Origin: an uncultured Lachnospiraceae bacterium
GTDB taxonomy: Bacteria > Bacillota > Clostridia > Lachnospirales > Lachnospiraceae
Assembly (NCBI GenBank): GCA_910584945.1
Contig: CAJUDY010000009.1
Location: 21,513-85,512, forward strand
Reading direction: 5' to 3'
DNA: 64,000 nt
In this document: positions 1 through 8,445 of the stretch, piece by piece
Layout: every line of letters begins with the position of its first letter
Position numbering within the stretch: the first letter of the stretch is position 1
Program-made: the position numbers and the translations under genes
The notes under the pieces: model-generated
Seen by the model: only the letters and a program-made list of their open reading frames with translations
Databases searched by the model: none
What the model was told of the DNA's origin: nothing

Positions 1-558
1 CTGGAGTATCTGCACGCCCGCGGAAGAGAACCAAAAGCATGCTTTGCAAGCGATGCGGACGCGGTCTTTGCGGCCACTTATGAGATTGATCTTTCGGAGA
101 TTGTTCCCATCGTGGCAAAGCCTCATTTCGTAGACAACATATGCCCGGCGAAGGAGGCGGCCGGCGTCCATATCGACGAAGCGTTCCTCGGCTCCTGCAA
201 CAACGGAAGACTGGAAGATCTGCGGGTGGGAGCCGCCCTGATCAAGGGAAAGAAAGTCCATCCGCTGGTCCGTTTCCTGGTGGTCCCCGCCAGCCAGACC
301 GTCTATCAGGAAGCGCTTAGAGAAGGCATTCTTCAGACCTTCATGGAGGCCGGAGCCATCGTGATGAACCCCAACTGCAGCGTCTGCTGGGGCAGCTGTC
401 AGGGAGTGATCGGAGAAGGAGAGACTCTGATCAGCACGGGCACCCGGAATTTTAAGGGGCGCTCAGGACACAAGGACTCCTTCGTGTATCTGGCAAGCGC
501 GGCAACCGTGACCGCATCCGCCGTCAAGGGCGAGATCGCGACCGCGGACATGATATAG
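1..558 (+). CDS. Aconitase/3-isopropylmalate dehydratase family large subunit (5' end outside window)
   Basis: The reading frame is open from the first base, so the gene begins upstream; 185 codons are visible. The visible part is the C-terminal half of a LeuC/homoaconitase-type large subunit. It carries GSCNNGRLEDL and, further on, NCSVCWGSC, which match the three cysteines that bind the [4Fe-4S] cluster used to dehydrate and rehydrate a 2- or 3-hydroxy acid. The next gene, 18 bp downstream, is the small subunit and the one after is a second large subunit, so two large subunits flank one small one. Substrate cannot be read from sequence: isopropylmalate, citramalate/methylmalate or dimethylmalate are all possible. 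The family call is secure; the exact reaction is not. Confidence 0.85.
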   Translation: MEYLHARGREPKACFASDADAVFAATYEIDLSEIVPIVAKPHFVDNICPAKEAAGVHIDEAFLGSCNNGRLEDLRVGAALIKGKKVHPLVRFLVVPASQTVYQEALREGILQTFMEAGAIVMNPNCSVCWGSCQGVIGEGETLISTGTRNFKGRSGHKDSFVYLASAATVTASAVKGEIATADMI

Positions 559-576
559 AAAGGAGCGGACTGGATT

Positions 577-1074
577 ATGAATGAGACATTTACCGGCAGG
601 GTATGGACCCTCGGGGATGACATCGACACGGATATCATCATCCCCACCGAATATCTCGCCTTAAAGACGGTGAAAGACATGGCGCCCTACGCCTTTTCTC
701 CCCTGCGCCCCGAGCTGGCGGCACAGATTCAGGCGGGAGATATTCTCGTGGCCGGCAAGAACTTCGGCTGCGGTTCCTCCCGGGAGCAGGCGCCGGAGAT
801 CATCAAAGCCCTGGGAATCAAATGCGTCATTGCCAGATCCTTCGCCCGGATCTTTTTCCGCAATGCCATCAATAACGGCCTGCTTCTGATCGAAAACGCC
901 GCGCTTCGGGACGCCGTATCCGAAGGCGATACCATCGAAGTCCGGATGAACGATAAAATTCTCCATCAGAGGAAGGATTATCCGATCGCCTCCCTTCCGC
1001 AGAATCTGATGGATATCATCGACGCCGGCGGGTTGGTCAGGGCCATGCGCCGCTTAAACGGACTGGAGGATTAG
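577..1074 (+). CDS. leuD: 3-isopropylmalate dehydratase family small subunit (LeuD-like)
   Basis: The 165-residue protein is the swivelling small subunit of an aconitase-family dehydratase, which closes over the Fe-S cluster of the large subunit and binds the substrate carboxylate. The diagnostic GKNFGCGSSREQAP segment lies near residues 60-75, and DIDTDIIIP near the N-terminus is also typical. The length fits the archaeal/clostridial LeuD type rather than the longer enterobacterial form. An AAAGGAG sequence lies upstream of the ATG. It sits between two large-subunit genes, with only 4 bp to the downstream one, so the three are probably co-transcribed. Pairing could be with either large subunit. 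The gene symbol is by family; a role in leucine synthesis is only one option. Confidence 0.88.
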   Translation: MNETFTGRVWTLGDDIDTDIIIPTEYLALKTVKDMAPYAFSPLRPELAAQIQAGDILVAGKNFGCGSSREQAPEIIKALGIKCVIARSFARIFFRNAINNGLLLIENAALRDAVSEGDTIEVRMNDKILHQRKDYPIASLPQNLMDIIDAGGLVRAMRRLNGLED

Positions 1075-1078
1075 ACCT

Positions 1079-2323
1079 ATGGGACAGACAATCATTGAGA
1101 AAATCGTAAGCCGCAATGTGGGAAAGGCCGTAAAGCCCGGTGATATCGTCACGGTCCACGTGGACCGGGTCATGATTCACGATATCTTCATTCCCTTTGT
1201 GGCGGAAAAGTTTGAAGAAATGGGATTTACCCGGTTGTGGGACCCGGACAAAGTCGTACTGATCTATGACCATCTGGTTCCGGCCAGCCAGGTGGACGAC
1301 ACCAGACATTTCCGGATCGGCAACGCCTTCGTGGAAAAATACGGAATGAAACACATTCATCGAAGCGACGGCATCTGCCATCAGCTCATGACTGAGGCCC
1401 TCTATGTAAAGCCCGGAGATATCGTCTTTGGCACTGACAGCCACACCACCACTTATGGATGCGTGGGCGCCTTCTCCTCCGGGATCGGCTACACGGAGAT
1501 GGCCAGCATCCTGGGTACCGGAACCATGTGGATCAAAGTGCCGGAGACCATCAAAGTGATGATCGAAGGGGATCTTCCTAAGAATGTGACCTCCAAGGAC
1601 GTGATCCTTCGGCTGATCGGAGACCTGCGGGCGGACGGGGCCACCTATCAGGCGCTGGAATTCTGCGGAAGCGCCGTGGAGCGTATGAGCGTCGCCAGCC
1701 GCATGACCATGGCCAACATGGCCATCGAGGCAGGCGCCAAATGCGCCTTATTTACGCCGGATGAAAAGACGGCGGAGTATTGTCAGATGGAACTGACGGA
1801 AAAGGAACGGGCTCTGGTCGGCGATCCGGACGCCTCCTATATCCGCACTCTTCATTACCAGGCGGAAGAACTGGTTCCGGTCCTCGCCTGCCCCTCCCAA
1901 GTGGACAACATCCATCCGGTCAGCGCGCTTGCCGGAACCGCCATCGATCAGGTCTTCATCGGCTCCTGCACCAATGGACGGCTGGAGGACCTTAGAAGCG
2001 CGGCAGACATCCTGAAAGGGAAAAAGGTGGCGCCCTTCGTGAAGCTCATCGTCACTCCCGCAAGCCGGAAAATCTACGAACAGGCGCTGGAAGACGGCAC
2101 ACTCTCTGTGCTCGCTGCCGCCGGAGCCATCATCACTCATCCCGGCTGCGGTCTTTGCTGCGGCAGGACCGGCGGTATCCTGTCCGACGGCGAGCGAGTC
2201 GTCGCCACCAACAACCGCAACTTCCTGGGACGCATGGGAACCTCCAAAGTGGAGATCTTCCTGGCCTCCCCAAAGACCGCGGCAGCCTGTGCCGTGGCAG
2301 GTAAAATTGTAGTACCAGAGTAA
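1079..2323 (+). CDS. leuC: 3-isopropylmalate dehydratase family large subunit (LeuC-like)
   Basis: This is a complete 414-residue large subunit, of the short type common in clostridia and archaea. The N-terminal half contains FGTDSHTTTYG and the C-terminal half GSCTNGRLEDL and HPGCGLCCG, which supply the cysteines for the [4Fe-4S] cluster. With the small subunit just upstream it should form a heteromeric hydro-lyase that isomerises a hydroxy acid by dehydration and rehydration. An SD-like GGAGG lies within the end of the small-subunit gene. A perfect 14-bp hairpin follows the stop codon and ends the operon. Because another large subunit precedes the small one, the true substrate, leucine pathway or a fermentative branched acid, remains open. 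Confidence 0.88.
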   Translation: MGQTIIEKIVSRNVGKAVKPGDIVTVHVDRVMIHDIFIPFVAEKFEEMGFTRLWDPDKVVLIYDHLVPASQVDDTRHFRIGNAFVEKYGMKHIHRSDGICHQLMTEALYVKPGDIVFGTDSHTTTYGCVGAFSSGIGYTEMASILGTGTMWIKVPETIKVMIEGDLPKNVTSKDVILRLIGDLRADGATYQALEFCGSAVERMSVASRMTMANMAIEAGAKCALFTPDEKTAEYCQMELTEKERALVGDPDASYIRTLHYQAEELVPVLACPSQVDNIHPVSALAGTAIDQVFIGSCTNGRLEDLRSAADILKGKKVAPFVKLIVTPASRKIYEQALEDGTLSVLAAAGAIITHPGCGLCCGRTGGILSDGERVVATNNRNFLGRMGTSKVEIFLASPKTAAACAVAGKIVVPE

Positions 2324-2353
2324 GAAAGAGTCCGGCGAGCCGGACTCTTTCTT
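2322..2353. terminator. Bidirectional terminator between convergent genes
   Basis: There is a perfect 14-bp inverted repeat (AAGAAAGAGTCCGG / CCGGACTCTTTCTT) around a CGAG loop, followed by TATTCTTTTCT on the plus strand. It overlaps the last base of the plus-strand dehydratase gene and the stop codon of the convergent minus-strand gene, so it can serve both. Confidence 0.85.
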
Positions 2354-3101
2354 ATTCTTTTCTCATTTCAATCTGTTCTCCCGCAATCCGAAGCAGATCT
2401 TCGATCTCCTCCGTCGGCATATCCAGATAGAGCGCCAGTTCCTCCGGCGAGATCTGTCTGCCCAGCTCTTCCGTCAATTCCGTGATAGAATCCGCCATGC
2501 GGTTCAGCTTCTCTGTAATCTGTTCTCCGGTGCTGTCAGAACCGGTCTGTTCATCCAGCGCCATGCGGATCGCCCGGTGAATCTCATGCTCCAGATGGGC
2601 CTCCCAGGAACGCTCTTCCTCTCTTAATCCCAGGGTATCCACACCGATCATCAGTCCAAGATGTCCTTCCTGGACCAGATCCTGCAGCAGAAGCCCCTGG
2701 TGGGCATAGCCCTCGGCAATGGGCAGAACCCAGGCCATACAGTGCTCGGTCAAAAACTTTTTCGCCTGAGCGTCCCCGTCGGCTGCCTGAAGAACCAACG
2801 CTTCCGCGGCTTCTCCCGGTTGTTGTTTTATGTTCTTAAGGTCTTTTTTGTACTGTCTCAAGAACATCTGTTCTTCCTCGGTATAGGGTTTCTTCTCCCC
2901 GACCGCTTTGGGAAGCGCCGCTCCCTCTACCCGGATATTCTTGGACGCCAGATAAGCATATACAAGCGGATACTGCTCCTCATTCAAATCCATATCCCGA
3001 AAAAATGCCTGTATTTCTTCTTTTTTCAGCTTTTGATCCCTGTTCTGGGCGCTCGCTAAAAGGGCAGAAAGCGCCGTCCGGAATCTGGTCTGTTCATCCA
3101 T
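2352..3101 (-). CDS. Sigma-70-like protein lacking region 4
   Basis: The 249-residue acidic protein resembles part of a sigma factor. A segment LLLQDLVQEGHLGLMIGV near the middle looks like sigma region 2. The C-terminal 45 residues (ELGRQISPEELALYLDMPTE...) look like region 3. The N-terminal 50 residues resemble region 1.1. The protein ends where region 4, the part that binds the -35 element, should begin, so it is unlikely to be an ordinary sigma factor. The chosen ATG has GAGGAGG 10 nt upstream; a longer reading frame upstream would be basic and arginine-rich. The start overlaps the stop of the upstream transporter gene by 8 bp, which suggests coupled translation. Function is unknown. Confidence 0.65.
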   Translation of the reverse strand: MDEQTRFRTALSALLASAQNRDQKLKKEEIQAFFRDMDLNEEQYPLVYAYLASKNIRVEGAALPKAVGEKKPYTEEEQMFLRQYKKDLKNIKQQPGEAAEALVLQAADGDAQAKKFLTEHCMAWVLPIAEGYAHQGLLLQDLVQEGHLGLMIGVDTLGLREEERSWEAHLEHEIHRAIRMALDEQTGSDSTGEQITEKLNRMADSITELTEELGRQISPEELALYLDMPTEEIEDLLRIAGEQIEMRKE

Positions 3102-4038
3102 GCAAAAGCCTCCTCTTCCCTTCCCGGACCGTCTCCTCCTTCTTCTGATTCCAGGAGATAATAAACACGGTGGAAAGCACAAATACAAATCCTAAAAGAT
3201 CAACGGGCAGAAACCGCACCTTCAGCCACACCACGGAGATCACCGTGGCCGCCACCGGCTCGATGCAGGCCAGCATACTGGCGGAGGAAGCGCCCACCAG
3301 CTTTACCCCCGTCAAGTAAAAATAAAACGCGCAGATGGTCCCAAACAATACGATAAAGGTCATGGCCAGCACGGTCTGGTGATCGATCACCGGATGCAGA
3401 GTCCAGGGATGCTTAAGAAGCATCAGCACCAGTCCGCCCAGCAGCATCCCCCAGCCCAATGTCAGAAGCGTCGAGTATTTTCTCATGAGTCTGGCCGGCT
3501 GCAGCGTGTAGATGACCAGCGTCACCGCCGAAAGCATTCCCCACAGAAGCGCTTTTGCAGGGATCGCCAGCTCCGACACATTCCCGTGGGTGGCCAGGAT
3601 AAAGGTCCCGAACATCGAGCAGAACAGAGCCGCCAGTTCGTAAGCTTTGGGCCTTTTTCTCTCTTTCAGACACAGATAGACCAGAATCAATGCCGGCCCT
3701 GTATACTGCAGCACCGTGGCCGTGCCGGCGTTGGAGTACTGAATCGTAGTAAAATACGAATACTGGCAGAGCATCATCCCAAAAATCGAAAAGATCAGGA
3801 TATCTCTTCTTCCCTCTCTTTCCCGCCACACCTTAAGCACGTTTCCTCTGTCTTTGCACCCCAGCAATACCAGAATCAAAAAACCGGCCAGCGTCAGGCG
3901 AAACGGCACCAGCCAGCCGGAGGTTACTTCTTTGTATTGAAATAAAAACTGCCCGCAGCTTCCGCAGAACCCCCATAGGATTCCTCCAAGAAGCGTCAGC
4001 AGGATTCCTTTCATCTGCAGATTCTCTTTCTCTTTCAT
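3094..4038 (-). CDS. EamA/DMT family membrane transporter
   Basis: The 314-residue protein has about ten hydrophobic helices arranged as two repeats of the drug/metabolite transporter fold, beginning GILLTLLGGILWGFCG and ending in a short basic tail. Family members export amino acids or small metabolites, or take up nucleotide sugars; the substrate cannot be predicted here. The ATG chosen has AAAGGAGC upstream; an ATG 11 codons earlier lacks a comparable site. Its end overlaps the sigma-like gene, so the two form one minus-strand transcription unit that terminates at the shared hairpin near 2335. The promoter should lie in the short gap before the divergent amidase gene. Confidence 0.85.
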   Translation of the reverse strand: MKEKENLQMKGILLTLLGGILWGFCGSCGQFLFQYKEVTSGWLVPFRLTLAGFLILVLLGCKDRGNVLKVWREREGRRDILIFSIFGMMLCQYSYFTTIQYSNAGTATVLQYTGPALILVYLCLKERKRPKAYELAALFCSMFGTFILATHGNVSELAIPAKALLWGMLSAVTLVIYTLQPARLMRKYSTLLTLGWGMLLGGLVLMLLKHPWTLHPVIDHQTVLAMTFIVLFGTICAFYFYLTGVKLVGASSASMLACIEPVAATVISVVWLKVRFLPVDLLGFVFVLSTVFIISWNQKKEETVREGKRRLLHG

Positions 4039-4171
4039 ATTCCTGCTCCTTTCCTGACATTTATCCATCATACTCTATCTGTCAGGAAAAATCCAGTCTT
4101 TTCCGGCCATTCTCCGTCACATTGTACGGAGTATTTCATAATATTATTGTAAAAAGCTTTCAGGAGCTCTT

Positions 4172-4909
4172 ATGATCAACCGAATTGTAATTGACGCGGG
4201 ACACAACGGCCTGACAGACCCCGGCGCGGTCTTCAACGGAAGGAGAGAGAGTGACGACACCCTTCGCCTGGCCAACGCCGTCGGAGAGATCCTCTCCCGA
4301 AACGGATATGACGTCATCTATACAAGAACCGGAGATATCAATCAGTCTGTGGTACAAAAAGCAGAACTTGCCAACGACGCCAACGCGGATTTATTCGTCT
4401 CCATTCACCGGAATATGGGAACCTATCCGGAGCAGTATCAGGGGGTTCAGACTCTGATCTACGACCGGACCGGCATCAAAGTACCCATGGCGGAAAATAT
4501 CAACCAAAATCTGGAGGGCCTTGGGTTCCGCAATATCAACGTGGACGTCCGTCCGGACCTGGCCGTTCTGCGCCGCACAGACATGCCCGCCCTGCTGGTA
4601 GAGGCAGGCTTTCTGGACAGTCAGGAGGACAATGCGCGTTTTGACTCCCGCCTCCCCGAGATCGCCCAAGCCATCGCAGACGGCATCATGGACACCCTGA
4701 ACACCGAAGAATCGGCCCCTGTGTCCATGGCTTCTGTTTCCGGCGCCTCATGGCCTGCTTTTCAGACAGATCCCCCCACACCGGAAGTCTCCTCCCAGCG
4801 CCCGCTCTACCGGGTACAGGTCGGCGCCTTCCACAACCTGTCCAATGCCATCGAGCTGGAGCAGGAGCTGAAACGGCTGGGATACAACACCTGGATCGTC
4901 ACCGTCTGA
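4172..4909 (+). CDS. N-acetylmuramoyl-L-alanine amidase with C-terminal SPOR domain
   Basis: The 245-residue protein has an Amidase_3 domain (residues 1-175). The zinc ligands appear in DAGHNG, RRESDD and SIHRN, with a catalytic Glu in LLVEAGF. It should cleave the bond between N-acetylmuramic acid and L-alanine in peptidoglycan. A proline-rich linker leads to a C-terminal SPOR segment (YRVQVGAFHNLSNA...), which binds denuded glycan strands at septa. The start is supported by CAGGAG before the ATG. There is no signal peptide or membrane segment at the N-terminus, so how it reaches the wall is unclear; action during sporulation or release on lysis are possibilities. Confidence 0.88.
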   Translation: MINRIVIDAGHNGLTDPGAVFNGRRESDDTLRLANAVGEILSRNGYDVIYTRTGDINQSVVQKAELANDANADLFVSIHRNMGTYPEQYQGVQTLIYDRTGIKVPMAENINQNLEGLGFRNINVDVRPDLAVLRRTDMPALLVEAGFLDSQEDNARFDSRLPEIAQAIADGIMDTLNTEESAPVSMASVSGASWPAFQTDPPTPEVSSQRPLYRVQVGAFHNLSNAIELEQELKRLGYNTWIVTV

Positions 4910-4973
4910 CTTCGTGTGCTGACCGGAGGACCTTTCGTCTTGTAACCCGGCGAATCATAATCTGGTCAGCATA

Positions 4974-6296
4974 TTAAGAGGGTCGGCTCTTCAGCCGCTT
5001 CAGCCGCTCGGCAATCTTCTGTTCATATCCAATCTCTGTCGGATGATAAAAGGTCTGATCCGCAATCTCATCCGGCAGATACTGCTGCTTTACATAATGT
5101 TCCGGGAAGTCGTGGGCGTAGAGATACCCCGTCCCGTGGCCCAGCTTCCCGGCTCCTTTATAATGGCTGTCCTGAAGGTGGACGGGCACGGTCGTGGTCG
5201 AACTTCTTACCGTCTCCATGGCCGCAAAGATCGAATTGCTGGCCGCATTGCTCTTGGGGGCAGAAGCCACATAAGACACTGCATGAGCCAGGATAATCTG
5301 GGATTCCGGCATTCCGATCCGCTCTACCGCCTGGGCCGCCGCCACTGCCACGCACAGTGCCTGAGGGTCCGCGTTTCCCACATCCTCGGAAGCGCAGATC
5401 ATCACTCTCCGTGCAATAAACCTGATGTCCTCCCCTGCATACAGCATCTTGGCCAGGTAGAAGACCGCCGCGTCCGGGTCGGAGCCTCTCATACTCTTGA
5501 TAAAGGCGGAGATGGTGTCATAATGGTTATCTCCGCCCTTATCATAACGGACAACCTTCTTCTGGATACACTCGGACGCCACCTTAAGCGTAATATGAAT
5601 CCTTCCGTCTTCGGCGCACTCCGTGGTCAGAATCCCCAACTCCAGCGCGTTCAGCGCGTTTCTTGCATCTCCTCCGGCCATATCCGCCAGAAAGTCCAGC
5701 GCATCCTCCTCGATCACCCCGTTATAGGCCCCCATTCCCTTCTCCACATCGTTTAGGGCCCGCAGAAGCAGTTTTTTGATTTCTTCTTTTTCCAACGCCT
5801 TTAGTTCAAAGATAATGGAGCGGGACAAAAGCGCCCCGTTGACTTCAAAATACGGGTTCTCTGTGGTCGCTCCGATCAGAATCAGCGTCCCATCCTCCAC
5901 AAAGGGCAGCAGATAATCCTGCTGGCCTTTGTTAAAGCGATGGATCTCGTCTACGAAAAGGATCGTCCGCTTTCCGTACATTCCCAGACTGTCTTTGGCC
6001 TGGCGGACCACTTCCTCCATATCCTTCTTCCCCGCTGTCGTGGCGTTGATCTGCGTGAACTCCGCGCTGGTGGTGTTGGCGATCACTTTGGCAATGGTGG
6101 TCTTGCCGGTCCCCGGCGGTCCATAGAAAATAACCGACCCAAGCTTGTCCGCCCGGATGGCACGATAAAGCAGCTTGTCCTTCCCAAGAATATGCTGCTG
6201 TCCCTCGATCTCCTCCAGCGTCGTCGGACGTATCCGGGACGCCAGAGGGGCTTCGGATTTCATGGCGGTGGTTCTCATATAGTCGAATAAGTCCAT
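4974..6296 (-). CDS. rarA: Replication-associated recombination protein RarA/MgsA (AAA+ ATPase)
   Basis: The 440-residue protein is a clamp-loader-like AAA+ ATPase that acts at stalled replication forks. Visible features are Walker A (GPPGTGKTT), Walker B (LFVDEIHRF), the sensor segment GATTENPYFEVN, and the C-terminal tetramerisation region (KSNAASNSIFAAME...). Length fits the RarA/MgsA/WRNIP1 family. The ATG of MDLFDYM has GGGAGG upstream; an in-frame start 21 codons earlier lacks one. It is a single gene, convergent with the amidase. A hairpin GATAAG-CTTC-CTTATC lies upstream near 6365, just before composition becomes more AT-rich toward the CRISPR locus. Confidence 0.93.
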   Translation of the reverse strand: MDLFDYMRTTAMKSEAPLASRIRPTTLEEIEGQQHILGKDKLLYRAIRADKLGSVIFYGPPGTGKTTIAKVIANTTSAEFTQINATTAGKKDMEEVVRQAKDSLGMYGKRTILFVDEIHRFNKGQQDYLLPFVEDGTLILIGATTENPYFEVNGALLSRSIIFELKALEKEEIKKLLLRALNDVEKGMGAYNGVIEEDALDFLADMAGGDARNALNALELGILTTECAEDGRIHITLKVASECIQKKVVRYDKGGDNHYDTISAFIKSMRGSDPDAAVFYLAKMLYAGEDIRFIARRVMICASEDVGNADPQALCVAVAAAQAVERIGMPESQIILAHAVSYVASAPKSNAASNSIFAAMETVRSSTTTVPVHLQDSHYKGAGKLGHGTGYLYAHDFPEHYVKQQYLPDEIADQTFYHPTEIGYEQKIAERLKRLKSRPS

Positions 6297-6489
6297 GTTA
6301 GTTCCTCCCTTTTTCCGTAAACGGAACTGTTTGGCAGCCAGATGTGTTTCGGCAGCCATAACGGATAAGCTTCCTTATCGGAGTGTAAAAAATCGTGTAC
6401 GAAAAAATACACTCTGTAGCATATGTTGGTTCCATTATCTCATGCTAAAAAACTTCTGTCTACGCGCCTGATTTGATGCGTTTCCTTCA

Positions 6490-6532
6490 CAAAAAGGTGT
6501 AAAGCCTTAATTTAATAAGAACTTTACACCTT
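6490..6532 (-). terminator. Rho-independent terminator of the 54-codon gene
   Basis: The 11-bp stem AAGGTGTAAAG (6494-6504) pairs with CTTTACACCTT (6522-6532). The loop can itself pair through CTTA/TAAG. Read on the minus strand, the stem is followed by TTTTTG, so it terminates transcripts of the small minus-strand gene that ends at 6557. Confidence 0.75.
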
Positions 6533-6556
6533 CATTTATAGGTTAATTGTACGATT

Positions 6557-6721
6557 TTAGAGTTCAAGTTCTGAATAATCAATGCCAAAGTTTTGTAACA
6601 TAACTTTGGCCACTCTTATTTGGTATTCGAGCTCTTTGTTTTCACCTTTTTCATGTGCCTTAATTCTCATCAGGTTTACATAAGTTATAATAACGGCTTG
6701 TCTTTGTTCTTCAAGCGTCAT
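6557..6721 (-). CDS. Small conserved-looking protein of 54 residues downstream of the CRISPR array
   Basis: This short reading frame begins MTLEEQRQAVIITYVNLMRI and ends NFGIDYSELEL. It is highly charged, appears mostly alpha-helical, and has no signal or membrane segment. It is a complete gene unit: AGGTGG sits a few bases before the ATG, a near-consensus promoter (TTTACA, 17 bp, TATAAT) lies at 6777-6805, and a terminator follows at 6490-6532. It is transcribed in the same direction as the cas genes and the array, starting 105 bp past the last repeat. I do not recognise the family. A role linked to CRISPR, a toxin/antitoxin part or an unrelated orphan are all open. Confidence 0.7.
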   Translation of the reverse strand: MTLEEQRQAVIITYVNLMRIKAHEKGENKELEYQIRVAKVMLQNFGIDYSELEL

Positions 6722-6776
6722 ATTTTCACCACCTTTTCACTTCCCTGTTATAATATGGTATTTGTTACTACTTAAT

Positions 6777-6805
6777 ATTATAATGGATGAATCGGAAGGT
6801 GTAAA
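6777..6805 (-). promoter_or_regulatory. Sigma-A-type promoter of the 54-codon gene
   Basis: On the minus strand TTTACA (6800-6805) is followed by exactly 17 bp and TATAAT (6777-6782). It lies 55 bp upstream of the small gene's ATG and 21 bp past the last CRISPR repeat. The TTTACA box also forms one arm of a possible hairpin with the GTGTAAA created by changes in the terminal repeat. Confidence 0.75.
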
Positions 6806-6825
6806 GTCTTTATTCACTTATCAAT

Positions 6826-8445
6826 TTTACACTACCATACGAAATTACACTACTCTCAAACACGCATCTGTAGATGATGTGATAGAGCTCAGTTTCACTA
6901 CCATACGAAATTACACTACTCTCAAACGATTATGTGTTCAAGATCACGTCCGTGGGCGTTTCACTACCATACGAAATTACACTACTCTCAAACCAAAAAG
7001 TTTGATAAACTGGAGCAAGATGAGTTTCACTACCATACGAAATTACACTACTCTCAAACATTGTGAGTGTTTCTTCTTTCCGATTAGGTGTTTCACTACC
7101 ATACGAAATTACACTACTCTCAAACCAGCCAAAGGACAATGTATAGTGCAATGGCGTTTCACTACCATACGAAATTACACTACTCTCAAACCTGGGATAC
7201 AACAATACAATATTTTGCATTGTTTCACTACCATACGAAATTACACTACTCTCAAACCCCGCCTTGTACTTGTGTTTTTGGCCGGACGTTTCACTACCAT
7301 ACGAAATTACACTACTCTCAAACAGCGGAATGATCAGAAGAAGACATATCAAGGTTTCACTACCATACGAAATTACACTACTCTCAAACAACACCTGCGT
7401 TTCCCGAGTACGAACCGACGTTTCACTACCATACGAAATTACACTACTCTCAAACCTTATGACTTCTCTGCATTCATGTTCTGTAGTTTCACTACCATAC
7501 GAAATTACACTACTCTCAAACCGTGTGACCCTTATGCTACTGTAAGCAGTTGTTTCACTACCATACGAAATTACACTACTCTCAAACACATCACTGATAG
7601 GAACATACTCGCCCGTAGTTTCACTACCATACGAAATTACACTACTCTCAAACATATACGGAGGGCTTGAAAATGATTAGTTAGTTTCACTACCATACGA
7701 AATTACACTACTCTCAAACTATACCCGGAACTTCCCTCTGCTCCGGCAAGTTTCACTACCATACGAAATTACACTACTCTCAAACCAGAGGGAGAGCCGA
7801 CTGTCTGGAGGATCAGTTTCACTACCATACGAAATTACACTACTCTCAAACTCACCTCCAACATCCGTATTGTATGTATTGGTTTCACTACCATACGAAA
7901 TTACACTACTCTCAAACGAACTCATTATATTACTCCTATCTTTTCATGTTTCACTACCATACGAAATTACACTACTCTCAAACCATCGGTAGTGATAACA
8001 GATCCATTTACATGTTTCACTACCATACGAAATTACACTACTCTCAAACCCAGATCCAAACCTCTCCTTGAAAAAATCTGTTTCACTACCATACGAAATT
8101 ACACTACTCTCAAACAAAGCATGGCGTTTGCTGCCGTAAGGTCGGGTTTCACTACCATACGAAATTACACTACTCTCAAACGTATACGTTCTAAATTGTT
8201 TTTTGTCATGTGTTTCACTACCATACGAAATTACACTACTCTCAAACATCTGTCAATCTGGTCCTGTAATCTAAGTTGTTTCACTACCATACGAAATTAC
8301 ACTACTCTCAAACATCCTGATTCAGATATGCAGTAATACCGGGGTTTCACTACCATACGAAATTACACTACTCTCAAACTCGCAACAATGCGGCCCTTGA
8401 AATATTCCAGTTTCACTACCATACGAAATTACACTACTCTCAAAC
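6826..8445 (-). CRISPR. Type II-A CRISPR array, 25 repeats and 24 spacers
   Basis: There are twenty-five 36-bp repeats at exact 66-bp intervals, so all 24 spacers are 30 nt. In the transcribed (minus) direction the repeat begins GTTTGAGAGTAGTG and ends GGTAGTGAAAC, typical of type II-A. Repeats appear identical except the one at 6826-6861, where the first and fourth plus-strand positions differ (TTTAC for GTTTC). That marks it as the oldest, trailer-end repeat. The leader is therefore at the high-coordinate end next to csn2, and transcription runs with the cas genes. No spacer is repeated by eye. Spacer targets cannot be determined here. Reading frames seen inside the array are artefacts of the 66-bp (22-codon) periodicity. 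Confidence 0.98.

Noticed and set aside
6762..8336. Several long reading frames on both strands across the CRISPR array
   Set aside because: The 66-bp repeat period is a multiple of three and the repeat has no stop in these frames, so the frames are artefacts of the array.
6862..8409. Assigning targets to spacers, including self-targets in this window
   Set aside because: No clear match was noticed by eye, but a proper search of 24 spacers against phage and plasmid sequences cannot be done here. BLASTN of the spacers would decide.
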